Assembly (NCBI GenBank): GCA_020744425.1
Contig: JAGMUV010000023.1
Coordinates: forward strand, 1,149,915-1,213,914
DNA from: Dactylonectria macrodidyma
Taxonomy: Eukaryota; Ascomycota; Sordariomycetes; Hypocreales; Nectriaceae
DNA length: 64,000 nucleotides
Reading direction: 5' to 3'
A program made the translations under genes and the position numbers. Numbering within the stretch: position 1 is the first letter of the stretch; the number at the start of each line of letters is the position of its first letter. The notes under the pieces are model-generated. The model was not told where the DNA came from, did not search any database, and saw only the letters and a program-made list of their open reading frames with translations. Below are positions 23,803-34,270 of this stretch, piece after piece.

Positions 23803-24654
23803 TTCGTAGGTGGAAAAGGATCAGGTAAGAGAAAATTCGTGACAGTTGAGAGAAACACTCGCAGTGATATAGCGAAGATTGACCGTGGAAGATAACCCAG
23901 TACACTTCATGCTCTGCTAATATAGGCTACACCTCCGTTTTATATTCAAGTGTCAGTTACATGTTGCGGACTTATGAGTGTCTGTGCAACGGAACGATTT
24001 TTCAGAAAGCGGAACTCCGCCTTCATATCACGCTCGGGAATAATGCGAAAATTCGCGGGCATGTCTGGACCCGCAGTAGTAACCAAAACTATGCCCAGGG
24101 CCACGTCCTAGTAACTGTACGGGGAATTGATTACACCCGAGCCCGAGATTGCATGGCTGTTCCTGCGGAGCGGAGTTATTTACCAGTACCCTTGAATAAA
24201 ACGATGGGGCCACAATGTTGCATCTGATAGGAAGGGTGCATTGTGATGTGAATAGAAGCTCTTGATTTCTATCTAACTGAGGGCTCGCGGCAGACCTATT
24301 TGTAGGTTGCCCTCATAGCTATGATAAGGTTCTCGGTAGACCGGATCCCAAGGGATCCGGGTCTTCGAGACCGGCTTGTTAGGAAGCCGGGTCTTCGAGA
24401 CCGGCTTGTTAGGAAGCCGGGTCTTTGAGACCGGTTTACTAGAGATCCGAGCCTTTGAGACTTTATCTTCAGTCTCAACAGTTGATAGATGTGACACACA
24501 ATCTCGGTGTCTTCTTTGAACCTGAGCTGGAATAAATGAGTAATTTACATTTGAAGACTGGGATAAATGGGGAGTAGCGCCTCAAGGAAACGATGATAAA
24601 ATGAGTAAGAAAAGACATATATATTGCTGAAAGCTACCTCACTGGAAACTGAAG
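23803..24654. other. Intergenic region between MDR and Nudix genes
   Basis: Holds the MDR promoter and, at 24353-24470, a hairpin-forming minisatellite described separately. No other gene could be supported; the frames at 23961-24227 and 24273-24499 are respectively featureless and made of the repeat. Confidence 0.5.
24353..24470. repeat. 30-bp minisatellite, each unit with a small inverted repeat
   Basis: Units start at 24353, 24383 and 24413, with a decayed fourth at 24443. Copies 1 and 2 are nearly identical; copy 3 has C-to-T changes. Each unit contains GGTCTTCGAGACC (a 5-bp stem with a TCG loop), so a single strand could form a row of hairpins. The period is a multiple of three, so it yields spurious repetitive frames. 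Confidence 0.85.
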
Positions 24655-25614
24655 TCAGCGATGTAGCCTAGATACAATCTCTAAGTAGTTTTCCTCATTC
24701 TCTGGTGATACAACTCCATGACGAATGAGAAAGTTCAACATGACACGCGCCGAATTAGGCTTGAACTCTCCGCTTGCTATCCTTTGCCTGATCTCCGTAG
24801 TGTTCCACAGAAGAAATTCATCCACCTCGTCGTCGTTCTTCTTGCAGCATACATGTGGCGGCAGCGGAAGGTCGTATACGTATTGGCATTCTGGTTGGAG
24901 GAGTTTTATCTCGCCTCCAGGTCGTCCATCGTGTACATAGAAATGCGTCACAACTCCGGACGCCTTTGTATGCTTCAACACCATTTCTGACGTGAGGGAG
25001 GCCTCTTGCTCACATTCTTTGACCAGTGTTTCGAGCGGCGACTCCCCGGATGTCATGCCTCCAGCCGATGTGCTATCCAGCATGCCTCCATATGTCTGTT
25101 TGGTTTTGGCTCTCCGTGACACCCACACTTTCAACTCGTCGTCCTCTGACTGAGGTGGCACGTATGCCAGAGCATGGACGCCGTAGGTGACTACACCGAA
25201 GAGCGGACACGCACTTCGCTCGAGATGGAATAGGATCTCCTTCTTCGGTCCATAGATCGGAAATGTCTCGTTCCTCCACTGCGCTAAGATGTCAAAGCGG
25301 CCTCTATCCTGGATGGCGAAGACGGCTTGTTCCATCAACACGCTCCGCTGCCGTATGTCACTGCCATTCATGAGCCATATGGCATGAGTTGCATCATCCA
25401 CAAGCCATTCTGGAAGGTTGCGTAGAACATCTACCACAGTACATGTAACATACCCGATAACAGCAGATACGTTGGCGACCTGGAAATGATAGTAGGTAAA
25501 GCTGTCGGGTGCTTTTTGATCGATAGTGTAAGGGAACGAGTCGCCGTTGGTGACAATTGCGAGATTGGGGACCATTTTGAGATAAAAGGAGTCAGCTTTT
25601 GAGAAGGGGTACAT
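24655..25614 (-). CDS. DUF4743/Nudix hydrolase, thiamine pyrophosphokinase-related
   Basis: Single exon, 319 residues from the ATG at 25614; twenty more codons of open frame lie upstream but contain no ATG. The N-terminal half (NLAIVTNGDSFPYT, LPEWLVDD) is the DUF4743-type domain found in front of Nudix domains in fungal and plant proteins. The Nudix part begins around FGVVTYGVHALAYV and contains the box GGMTSGESPLETLVKEC then EQEASL, a slightly atypical Nudix signature that retains the metal-binding glutamates. Yeast homologues (YJR142W type) hydrolyse damaged thiamine diphosphates such as oxo-thiamine diphosphate; that function is inferred from the family. Cytosolic, with no targeting signal seen. 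Confidence 0.85.
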   Translation of the reverse strand: MYPFSKADSFYLKMVPNLAIVTNGDSFPYTIDQKAPDSFTYYHFQVANVSAVIGYVTCTVVDVLRNLPEWLVDDATHAIWLMNGSDIRQRSVLMEQAVFAIQDRGRFDILAQWRNETFPIYGPKKEILFHLERSACPLFGVVTYGVHALAYVPPQSEDDELKVWVSRRAKTKQTYGGMLDSTSAGGMTSGESPLETLVKECEQEASLTSEMVLKHTKASGVVTHFYVHDGRPGGEIKLLQPECQYVYDLPLPPHVCCKKNDDEVDEFLLWNTTEIRQRIASGEFKPNSARVMLNFLIRHGVVSPENEENYLEIVSRLHR

Positions 25615-26239
25615 TTTTAAGAAGCTCTGTTTCGTGCACCAGCTGACTGAGTTTGCTTTTAAACTCTCAAGCAATCACAATGCCAAAGTGCCGAGGTTGA
25701 GAAAATTCCTTCTTTTAACGTGGGGTAAGAGGGGGGGTTGTTCAACTCAAGGAGGCCTGTTGGCCCGGATTCTCAGTTTATTTCGGCTCAGACTCGGTAG
25801 ACCTTCGGGTCCAATATTAGTGTGTTTACTGTCTAGTTTATCGACGGCGAGCTGCTGCTTGTAAAGAGTCCAAGAAAGAGCACAAGTTTCTTCATAGTTT
25901 AAGCATCGCAGTGTCTTGATGTCAAATCGACTGTCGCTCATCTTGTAGTCGTCGAGAAGTCGAGGTCTCAACGTCCGTGTTTTGTGATTGTCTTACGAAG
26001 GATGGGAAAATATTTTTCAACACAGTAAGCTCGATAACGCCCAGAACCCTGTTATCTGTGACTAATTGTACAATGTTCAATCCAAATGTAGATCTAGACC
26101 ACATTCAAGTCTGTCCAACTCCATGCCCACAGCGTATCATTTGAGCCTAATCCGGTTATTATACAATCCCGCCTTCCCTTGGCTCTGCCTGAACCTATTC
26201 GACATGGCTTTCATTTGCATTGTTTCCCTCGCTCCAAGG
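25615..26239. other. Intergenic region upstream of the Nudix gene
   Basis: No gene recognised. Short frames on both strands have no family features. Confidence 0.45.
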
Positions 26240-27630
26240 TTCACCTCTGAGCCCAAACCCGCTGGCTGCATGGCGTACATCTCTACAATCGCCAACCTCA
26301 TTCCTCAAACCTGCCTGTAACGGTCTCGAAGTCACTGATAAATCACGGCTGGTTCCGTTCCCCAGAGCCCACATTCTTCTTCCCAAAATAAGGTCGCAAA
26401 TACGGCAAGCATGCAACAAGAATGCCGATGTTGCAGTCTAGATTGCTTAGAAGTACTATGAGAGTCAGCTCGTTCTCCGACAGGATGTGATTGTTAGAAT
26501 ATGGTAAGAATCACAGAGCTTACTCAGTGTGCTAATGGGGACTGGTCCACTTCGTAGTACCACCGCTATCGCAGCAAAGCGGAATACATCGAACGCGATG
26601 GTAATTAACCACAGAAGAAACGTGCAGTACATCCCAATTTTTAACGTCCTTTTCATGTTCAATCCAGTATGATAAGCCAGGGCAGGCCAGAGACTGAATT
26701 CGTTAGTGTAATTTCACTCCCCATGTCAACATATGTGCGTTTGTGAATGGCTTGCTCAGAAGGTTGCTCAGAAACTGGAGGGGCCAGGGAATATAGAAGA
26801 TCAAGTTAGTGATTGAAACTGGATATTTGGTGTCGGGATTGAGGTCCCTGGTTTAATCTGTTAGTCGAAAATCATTTTGCACGCAATAGCGACTTACCAA
26901 TATGACCTGACCGGTATACAAATGCAAAACATCATGACAATACTACCCACGTACACCAGTGTGGTTTATACTATTGTCGCCCAGAGGAAAATTCTCCGTT
27001 TCCGCATAAACTCTGGGAATATTTACAACTATGTGGCAAGTAGTGCCGCTTTAGACAAATAACAAGCAGACCAGAAAGGGAGTTGCGTTAGCCACAAGGT
27101 CCGAGAGTGGACTTGTTAGCTAGTCTTCAGTTGCTCCAGGTGTTATCACAGAGTTATCAAGTAGTAGAAAGACGCACCTTGAGGACCTTTCTGATCGCAT
27201 CTTCGTCACCAGGGTAATTGACCAATGTGGGTAACACCTGGGGATCAAGAGCGCCAAGTATCACGAATACAATGTCCAGTGATGTGTTGGCGAGACCAGC
27301 CACCCATGCAGCGCATATCAGGCTGGCAAACTGGACATGCCTTGGCTAACGAAGGCAGGCTCTAGACCCCAGCCTTAAAACAAGCCATGAATGCGATTGG
27401 TCTCTCCTCTATACTGAGCACGGATAAACCCGAGCGGTGAGTCCGACAGTAGACTTGTTAGAGTGAATGCAATAATTGTGGCACTAGAATAAGCAAAGAA
27501 AGCAACACGGGTTAGTAAGGTATCCTCCAGTGCGCCGGTGTACAAACGACGGCTCAGACTAAGACCGTTGGCTTAGCGGCCTACTTACAACTCTCGGAAC
27601 AACACTCTCTAGGGATTGCTCCCTATCCAT
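26240..27630 (-). pseudogene. Pth11/SAT4-like (rhodopsin-domain) membrane protein pseudogene
   Basis: Pieces of a fungal seven-helix protein can be read in order on the minus strand: a short first exon from an ATG near 27630 (MDREQSLESVV), SATIIAFTLTSLLSDSPLGF near 27480, a hydrophobic stretch ICAAWVAGLANTSLDIVFV near 27300, then IFPEFMRKRRIFLWATIV and YVGSIVMMFCICIPVRSYW between 27020 and 26900, LKIGMYCTFLLWLITIAF near 26600, and GILVACLPYLRPYFGKK near 26400. The last motif is characteristic of the family's seventh helix. Introns with GTAAGT and CTAAC signals remain (for example 26845-26895), but in-frame stops interrupt the helices. An intact relative lies at 29314. Exon limits are approximate. 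Confidence 0.5.
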
Positions 27631-29313
27631 GGTGGCTATCTTCCGAAGGATAACAGATGATATTTCTGTAGGTAGACGTTGTGGGTATCGTCTGAGGTTT
27701 ACATATTTCTCGCGGTGCCCACGGATTGCATGGAATCCATGGAACGCGCGAGGACCCACTTGGCATCATCATGCCGTGACATTGCCTCGAGTGGGTTGCG
27801 TTGGGCTTACCCTGTGCTTGGAGGCGGGGTACCATGCGTCGACGGCACTGGCTGGCTGGCTGGCTCTTAGCGGGATTCGAAACATTGGGCGTGGAGCGTG
27901 TCCTTTTTGGTGGAAAGTTTATTGGAATTGGGCAAGTCTCGCTCTGGTCTTGTAATTACCATTCGTAATAATACCAGCAAACGCCAGGGAACGTGAGATT
28001 GGTGCAGCTTGCATTGCGGTGGCTTTTCTATTTCTGGAGAAGAATGGTAAGTGGCATGTATAACGGGAGATTGCGCTACATAAGATTGGAGATAAATAAT
28101 TAAGCAAGTATATAGCGTGTTTATTGTTGAATTGGACCATGTTGGAACACCTGGCGCAGGGTGGTCACGTGAGAATAGGTGGCCTCTTGGGGGCCAATCG
28201 GGGAGGCTCAGGTACTCAAAGCCAAAGGCTAGTAATAAATAGCGTGCTATAATCTCTGAGCTTTCAAGGCTTGTAACAGAATAGATGTACTTAATATATT
28301 TATCCTTGGATTAATTAGTTGCCTCGATCTCTTTGCTTTTTCTACAGTAAAGACTTTTAAAATGAACCTCCGTATATCATCTAATCTAACAAATATGCCC
28401 ACATGCTACATTGAAGATAGCGGGACTCTCGTTGCGAAACGTGTGTTCCCTGCGATCTACTGCATCGTCGTTAGCTGCTAGCAAGGCAAGAAAGTTACTT
28501 GCCCAAGATCACACATTCCCTCTCAACGCTCATAACCCACGGTCCTCGCAGATCAAACGTCCTATCCTAACCAAACGGAAGCTAACTCGAACCGAAGGGG
28601 CCGTCCCACACACCTGTCAACCTAGGCTACAGTTGCCAGATCTAGGCTCCAGCTGTCATCGCACAAACCGTCCTCAGCTAGGACCACTAGCGTGTGCTCA
28701 TTAAAGCGCATCTTAATCCGAGCTGGCACTAGTAGGGATGGACAGAGAGCGGGGACCAATCACAACATCGCATCTTCACCTTTCGCTCTTGGAACACGGA
28801 TGCACAAGGGTAGCAAACCCGAAGGTTCCCACAGTTGATAATTATGCATGCAATGATGTGGTACCTCACCGGGGAAAGAAATTAGGACTGGCAAATGCCG
28901 GCCCTAAGTACGTTGAGAATCGACGATGGGATCAGGTCTAGACCAGGCACTTCGCGCCCAATGCTGGTCCGATTTGCGTCACGCGGCGGGAACTTATGGG
29001 AACGATAGATCTCTCAGCAAGGATGGGACGGCAGTGTCCATAGGAAAATCGAGCCGTCCTTGTTAGCGCCCCATCTGAGTTCGCTAAAGCGAGACGGGCC
29101 CAACTCAAAGTGGATACTCGTCCGATGGCATGGGCAAAGCGGGTGATTGTGATATTGACCCTCCTAGGGGCCCGGGACAGGGAAAAATCTTGAGGAAAGC
29201 TGTGAATGCATCATAAAGACTCCGGTTTCCTCTCTCTCTCGACAGCAAAGCTCGCGTCCCACCATCCCCACAGGAAACGGTCTAGAGCCCGGGCCCCTAC
29301 CTACCTCTCCACC
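27631..29313. other. Intergenic region between the two Pth11-like genes
   Basis: No supportable gene in about 1.7 kb. Several short frames (for example 28411-28704 and 28738-28941) have no recognisable domains or codon structure. Confidence 0.45.
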
Positions 29314-30709
29314 ATGTACATACGTCGTGCTGACGCGAACCATGGTGAGGGGACGGTGGTTAACCATTCCTTGGACGGCGAGTCTCGCTCTGCAGAGCTT
29401 TGCATCATTCTTTCCATCTTCTGCCTTATATCGACAATAGCCGTTGTGCTTCGGTCTTACATACGACTGGTGCTGCTTCGCGCGTTCGGCTTTGACGATG
29501 GAATTATGGTGGTCGCCCAGTTGCTCACTATTGGAACTACAGTGGCGATTGGCGTTGGTGCGTATTCTATGATCGCCAAGGAGAGGAACAAGGAGTGCTA
29601 ACCTAATTCGCAGAGACCAAGTACGGACTCGGATTTCACACATGGCTTCAGCCTCAGGAACATTTTATTCCCTACATGCAGGTACGAAACGTCGAGGTCT
29701 AGGTTTAGAATCATTCGCTAATATTGTATAACAGGCCTTCTATAGCTCTATCGTCATTTATAACATCGCTATATGTGCTGTTAAAATCGCTATATTGCTT
29801 CAGTACGGTCGAATCTTTGCTGTACGGATAATGCAGCTCATTACCTTTTATGGAGTTATATTTATGGTTGCTTGGACTATTATGCTCTGCTTCCTTCTTA
29901 CCCTTATGTGTATCCCAGTCGCCAAGTTCTGGGATAGTACTATTCCTGGCCAGTGCCTTAATTCTTTGATAATTTGGTATGTTATGGCTGGATTCAATCT
30001 GGCTACTGATGTGGCTATCTTTTGTCTGCCCTTGCCTATGATACGATCACTTCAGCTGCCCCAAAAACAGAAGATTATGCTCTTTATAATCTTTGGGCTC
30101 GGATTCTTGTAAGCACTCCTACTTTTAGCCTCAGTTCGTTTGATTAGTACTAACTTAACTCAACCTAGTACTTGCATTATCTCTATTATTCGTATCCAGA
30201 CCCTGAAGATTGCAGCTTCTACTAAAGACCCTAACTGGGATAATGTAGATGCTGCAATATGGTCATTCCTTGAACTTAGTATTGCTATTATAGCAACCTG
30301 TCTGCCAACCCTCCGACCGATCTTCTCCAAGATAATGCCCCGTGTGTTCGGCTCCTCCCTGGGGCGGAGCCAGGGCCGATCCGGGTATGGAGCATACGTC
30401 CAAGCCCCTAGCAACCGCTCCTTGGCGAACTCAACCAAAAAGTCCACGCTTGGCGGATCAGAGAGCACAGGGTCTCTCCAAGAACATGAGAGCACCGACG
30501 CATCGACGCATGACTTCAATACAACGTCACCTCCTGGCGATTACAACATCAGCGTTAGCATTGCTGGAGGTGAGAAGCAGCACCAGTTTCCCAAGGAGGC
30601 AGAATTACGGTATTTCAGGAAGGAGGACGAGGTGGTCAGAGGGGGCATTCAGGCGAGAACGGTTATCATACAACAGATCGCCAATAAGGCAGAGAAGCAG
30701 GAGAAGTGA
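29314..30709 (+). CDS. Pth11/SAT4-like seven-transmembrane protein (four exons)
   Basis: Integral membrane protein of the fungal rhodopsin-domain family, which includes putative G-protein-coupled receptors of the Pth11 type. Proposed exons 29314-29557, 29614-29681, 29735-30108 and 30169-30709; introns of 56, 53 and 60 bp, the last with a perfect TACTAAC branch site. They sum to 1227 bp, 408 residues. Landmarks: RSYIRLVLLRAFGFDDGIMV (loop 1 and helix 2), KYGLGFHTW, the central KIAILLQYGRIF, FWDSTIPGQCLN, FCLPLPMIRSL, and the end-of-domain signature IATCLPTLRPIFSK. A serine-rich cytoplasmic tail of about 130 residues follows. An upstream in-frame ATG at 29206 would add 36 low-complexity residues; 29314 is preferred. 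There is no CFEM domain, so it is a short-type Pth11-like protein; its ligand is unknown. Confidence 0.85.
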
Positions 30710-30854
30710 AGGCGATTTAACCCTTGTAACGGCTCTCACTCCGTTGTAACATTGATTAATTTTTTCACACCATTTAATTCCACCACTTTATCCCTGATTT
30801 GTCATCGACATCTAATCATATCAGTTATCCAAATGTTTATAGGTTGCTAAGAAT

Positions 30855-31739
30855 CTACAGCTTGCTGTCCTTCCAACATGGTGCTCTCACTTGCGAGAAC
30901 GCGTCTAGACCTTCCTGCTTGTTGTGTCCATCGTAAATACGGTTGCTCCAGCCCTCTAGGAAAATCTGGCTTGCATCTGCGACTCCCAAGGACTCCCAAC
31001 CGAGCTTCAGTCCCTCCCTAGTCACTATTATCGCATCGGGGCTGTTTCCCGCTATCATTTTAGCATATTCAATAGCCTTGTCAACAACTGACACTCCCTC
31101 ATCGACTACGAAGTTGCAAAGACCCCAATTTCTGAATTCGCGGGCCGTCACAATTCGACCAGTCAATGCCATCTCAGTCGCCCGTTGACGGCCAGCAGCC
31201 TTCATGATCCTTGGAAGTGCTCCGCCGAACGGCGTGACACCCCGTTGCACTTCTGGCAAGCTAAAGGTCGACGTTGACGATTCGACAACCATGTCGCAGT
31301 TCGCGACAATCTCGCACCCACCTCCATAAGCAGGACCGTTGACTGCCGCGATAACGGGCTTTCTGCCACTTCTAAAAGACAAACCGCCAAATCCGTTCTC
31401 CGGAAGCTTTATACGAAGACGTTTCTTGTTGTTTTCCATCCACTCTGAATACACCTCGACGTTAATCCGCGCGCATCACTGCGAGTAGAATAGTCATGTA
31501 CCGTTACGATCAGCGCCTACGCAAAACGCCTTTCCCACTCCACTCAAGACAGCCACTCGACAGTTGGGCTCTTGATCAAACTGTTGAAAGATAGATTCAA
31601 GCACTTTTCTTGCATCCACGGATAGTGAATTCAGACTGCGAGGTCTATTAATAAGAACAAGCAGAATCCCAGGACTAGGGAAAGATATCTGTGTGTGGGT
31701 CGTCCCAGGAGGTGGGCTAGGAAATGAATTTTGAGCCAT
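30855..31739 (-). CDS. Enoyl-CoA hydratase/isomerase (two exons)
   Basis: Crotonase-fold enzyme that hydrates or isomerises enoyl-CoA thioesters. Exons 31502-31739 and 30855-31444 with a 57-bp GT..AG intron sum to 828 bp, 275 residues, the usual length. FCVGAD and VNGPAYGGGCE form the oxyanion hole region; the Glu in GGGCE and the Glu in LPEVQRG correspond to the two catalytic glutamates of mitochondrial hydratase, so hydratase activity is plausible. No obvious peroxisomal PTS1 is present, although the C-terminus SKL-like KDSKL does end in SKL, which is the canonical peroxisomal signal, so peroxisomal location is likely. It is divergently arranged with an acyl-CoA ligase remnant, suggesting a former CoA-thioester catabolic pair. 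Confidence 0.88.
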
Positions 31740-32085
31740 TGTTGGTGTGGTGGCGAAAAGCGAACCGGTTTGGGAAGAAAATAGAGAGTAATGGACTACA
31801 ACCAAATTTAATTCAGTGAAAGTACCTTGGTTGATATGGAAATAGTGTTGTTTCTCATAATCGATGCTCGGGCTTACAAGCCCGTGTTTGATTCCACCCG
31901 AAATTGACCACGGCGATTTAGCCGGAAACATAACCGTGTACATAGCCGCCCACCAAGTGACGACAGCATGGAGCCTTATATCTATAGTCAATAGGATGTC
32001 AAGAATTCAGAGAGACAAGCTTTATTCAATCTCTTTGTTGGGGATAATTGCAGAATACAACGCCGTGTAACCTTTGAGGACGGAC
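31740..32085. promoter_or_regulatory. Divergent promoter region, hydratase / acyl-CoA ligase remnant
   Basis: 346 bp separate the two divergent start codons, so both promoters must lie here. No definite TATA box or regulator site was assigned. Confidence 0.45.
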
Positions 32086-32725
32086 ATGTTATCAAGTTCT
32101 TTGTCGCTAGTCAGCGGTTCACGTGAGCCCAAGCTCATGCGACTGACTCTTGGCCAGTTGTTGGAACGACAAGCTGAGACATATGGTTCCAAGGATGCTC
32201 TCCTAGTGGGCTGGACCAAGGCTCGGCTAAGCTTTCAGGAATTGAGCAGTCGGACTAAAGTACTGGCGAGAGCGTTACTGGTTAATGGCGTCCGCAAGGG
32301 AGATCAAATAGCCATCCTTTCCGGCGATGATGAAAGATTCATCAAGCTATTCTTCGCCGTTGGCCGCATCGGCGCTATTCTTGTCATCCTCAACAAAACA
32401 TACACTCTTTCAGAGTGTGTCCGAGCACTGGAGCACACAGGTCTGAAACTCCAGACTACACCCCTGTTGCAGAGGACCTGCGCGAAAATTCTGTGAACTT
32501 GCTACTAATACATACTGAGTAACAGAGCCGTTGATGATATTCATCTCCGACGAGTTGAACCGGAAGCCGGTCACTCCTATTCTCAACCACTTAAAGGCTA
32601 ACGATTATGGAATGAAACATGTGGTGTTGACGAGATCGACAGTTGTTTCAAATCGGACCGAGCCTATATGGGACGACATTCTGCAAGCCGCAAACAGAGG
32701 GCAACATGAATCAGCGGCATCCTGA
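32086..32725 (+). pseudogene. Acyl-CoA synthetase (AMP-binding) N-terminal remnant
   Basis: From ATG 32086 the frame gives an N-terminal AMP-binding enzyme region: LTLGQLLERQAETYGSKDAL, FQELSSRTKVLARALL, VRKGDQIAILSGDDERF and FFAVGRIGAILVILNKTYT are typical of medium-chain acyl-CoA ligases. The frame breaks near 32450-32530, and the next segment (MIFISDELNRKPVTPILNHL to 32725) is in another frame and then stops. The AMP-binding P-loop and the whole C-terminal two thirds are missing, so only about 200 of some 550 residues remain. It is a dead fragment, divergent from the enoyl-CoA hydratase. Confidence 0.75.
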
Positions 32726-32880
32726 TCAAAATAGTCGCCAGTAAAAGATGCAAGAGCAGGTGCTTCTTCGATCTAACCCTCTCTGAATGCAGGCTCAGAA
32801 CACGGCAGCTGTATTTTACACTCCTCATCGCGAAGCATAGGGAACCGCTCTTTTGAAAGAGAGATCAGTTTGTCCTGGAG

Positions 32881-34270
32881 TTATAGGGACCAAAAATTTC
32901 TTTTTCTCTCCTCTCGCATAGTTGGTGACAAATCTGGTTCCGCTTCTATGTGAAGCTTTCCAAGAAGCGCAAGGCGAAGGGCGAATCCTAGTTTCAGAAA
33001 TGAAGAGGTGTAATTACCAGCTTGTTCCAGTACATCAGCAATTAGGGGCATGGCCTGACAGAAGCAACTCGACTCACCAGGGTGTTCAATGTTTATGATT
33101 AAAACGATCGTTTGTATGGTGGGAACAATCTCTTCATCCCCGAATGACAGAGTTCCATGGCAACTTGAGACTTTCCCAAGCTCGTTTCGAATAGACCATG
33201 GCATCGTCAGTAGCATTGAATTGGAGATCCGGAAGGGTAGAATATCGGTGTGCGGTAGCGAGCACGGCCCACATCAAATAGGTTGGCAATTCACCAGATA
33301 CTAGCCGCCGACGAAATGTTGCCACGTGAAAGAGGGAGTTTGGTTGGTTGTGACAGAATCGAAAATATATATCGGCGGCGAAGAGGAGTGTCTGAACTGG
33401 GGGTAGTGGGTATGGAACGTGAGGTTCTGATATAGAAGTAGCCAAGCCGGGAACGCCCGCTTCGGTGCCTTCGCGTGAGGCATAATAAACAGTCAAATCT
33501 GGCAGCCGTCGTGACTCTTGTGTCGGAATATGATTAGGCACCGCGCCCATCGAGGATAGTATCAGACAGGATGGAATAGTTAAGACAGCTTGGTGACGAT
33601 GGAAGATCTTGTCTTTTCTCTCTGTCTAGGAGGAAAGAAAGCTAGCTATTTATCCCTAGGGATCCGGCTGATCTGGACACCCTTGAACTGAGAATGCCGT
33701 CACAAGCTGTCTATCTAGGCGTTGAGGGTCATCTAGGATGTTGAGGCCTGTCTAGGTTGTTGGGGGTGGACTAGGTTTGAAGTCTCGTTCTATGTTCGAA
33801 GGAAAACACTATATCGATCCGGTCCTATGCACAGCCAGCTTTTCTATCGGTCCGTCTGACAGATACTGTCAATGCAAGTCTATTGTGAATGTAAGCACTC
33901 GAACTTTGGGTTGATTACTTGTGGTATCGTGGGGCCATACCTCTCGATTGCGCTCTCAATACGAGACGGACGATCTTCGACGTTTACTTCTAGTGCGGAA
34001 AACCTCGAGTTGATAGTTTCCTAAATGACACGTGTCAATCTCTATCACGTACTGCGTGGTAGCATGAGAAGATGAGTGTGTTACCAAGACTGACTCCGAT
34101 AACTCGTCATATGCGCCCATGTAGGATAAGGAGCCTCTCCGCAGACTGCGACTATCCTCTGTGTAAATGCAGGTTTGTGACAGCCGACTGCAGAAGGTGC
34201 AGATTGGCTTTGTACCCCCGCAGCGGACCTTCTTTCTCCTACAGCTCAGTATCTCCTTATTAGCAATCAT
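32881..34270 (-). pseudogene. Zn2Cys6 fungal transcription factor, degraded
   Basis: The minus strand starts with MIANKEILSCRRKKVRCGG followed by TKPICTFCSRLSQTC: five of the six zinc-cluster cysteines are present with correct spacing, but the first is missing. About 400 bp further on, 33134-33550 encodes the start of the fungal-specific regulatory domain (QTLLFAADIYFRFC, LPTYLMWAVLATAHRYS). After KLPWNS the continuation (DEEIVPTIQTIVLIINIEH) is in another frame, and the protein ends after REERKRNFWSL at 32881, several hundred residues short of the family norm. A possible 59-bp intron (GTGAGT..CAAG) lies within the second half. The missing Cys, frameshift and truncation together indicate a pseudogene. 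It may once have regulated the adjacent ligase/hydratase pair. Confidence 0.68.
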
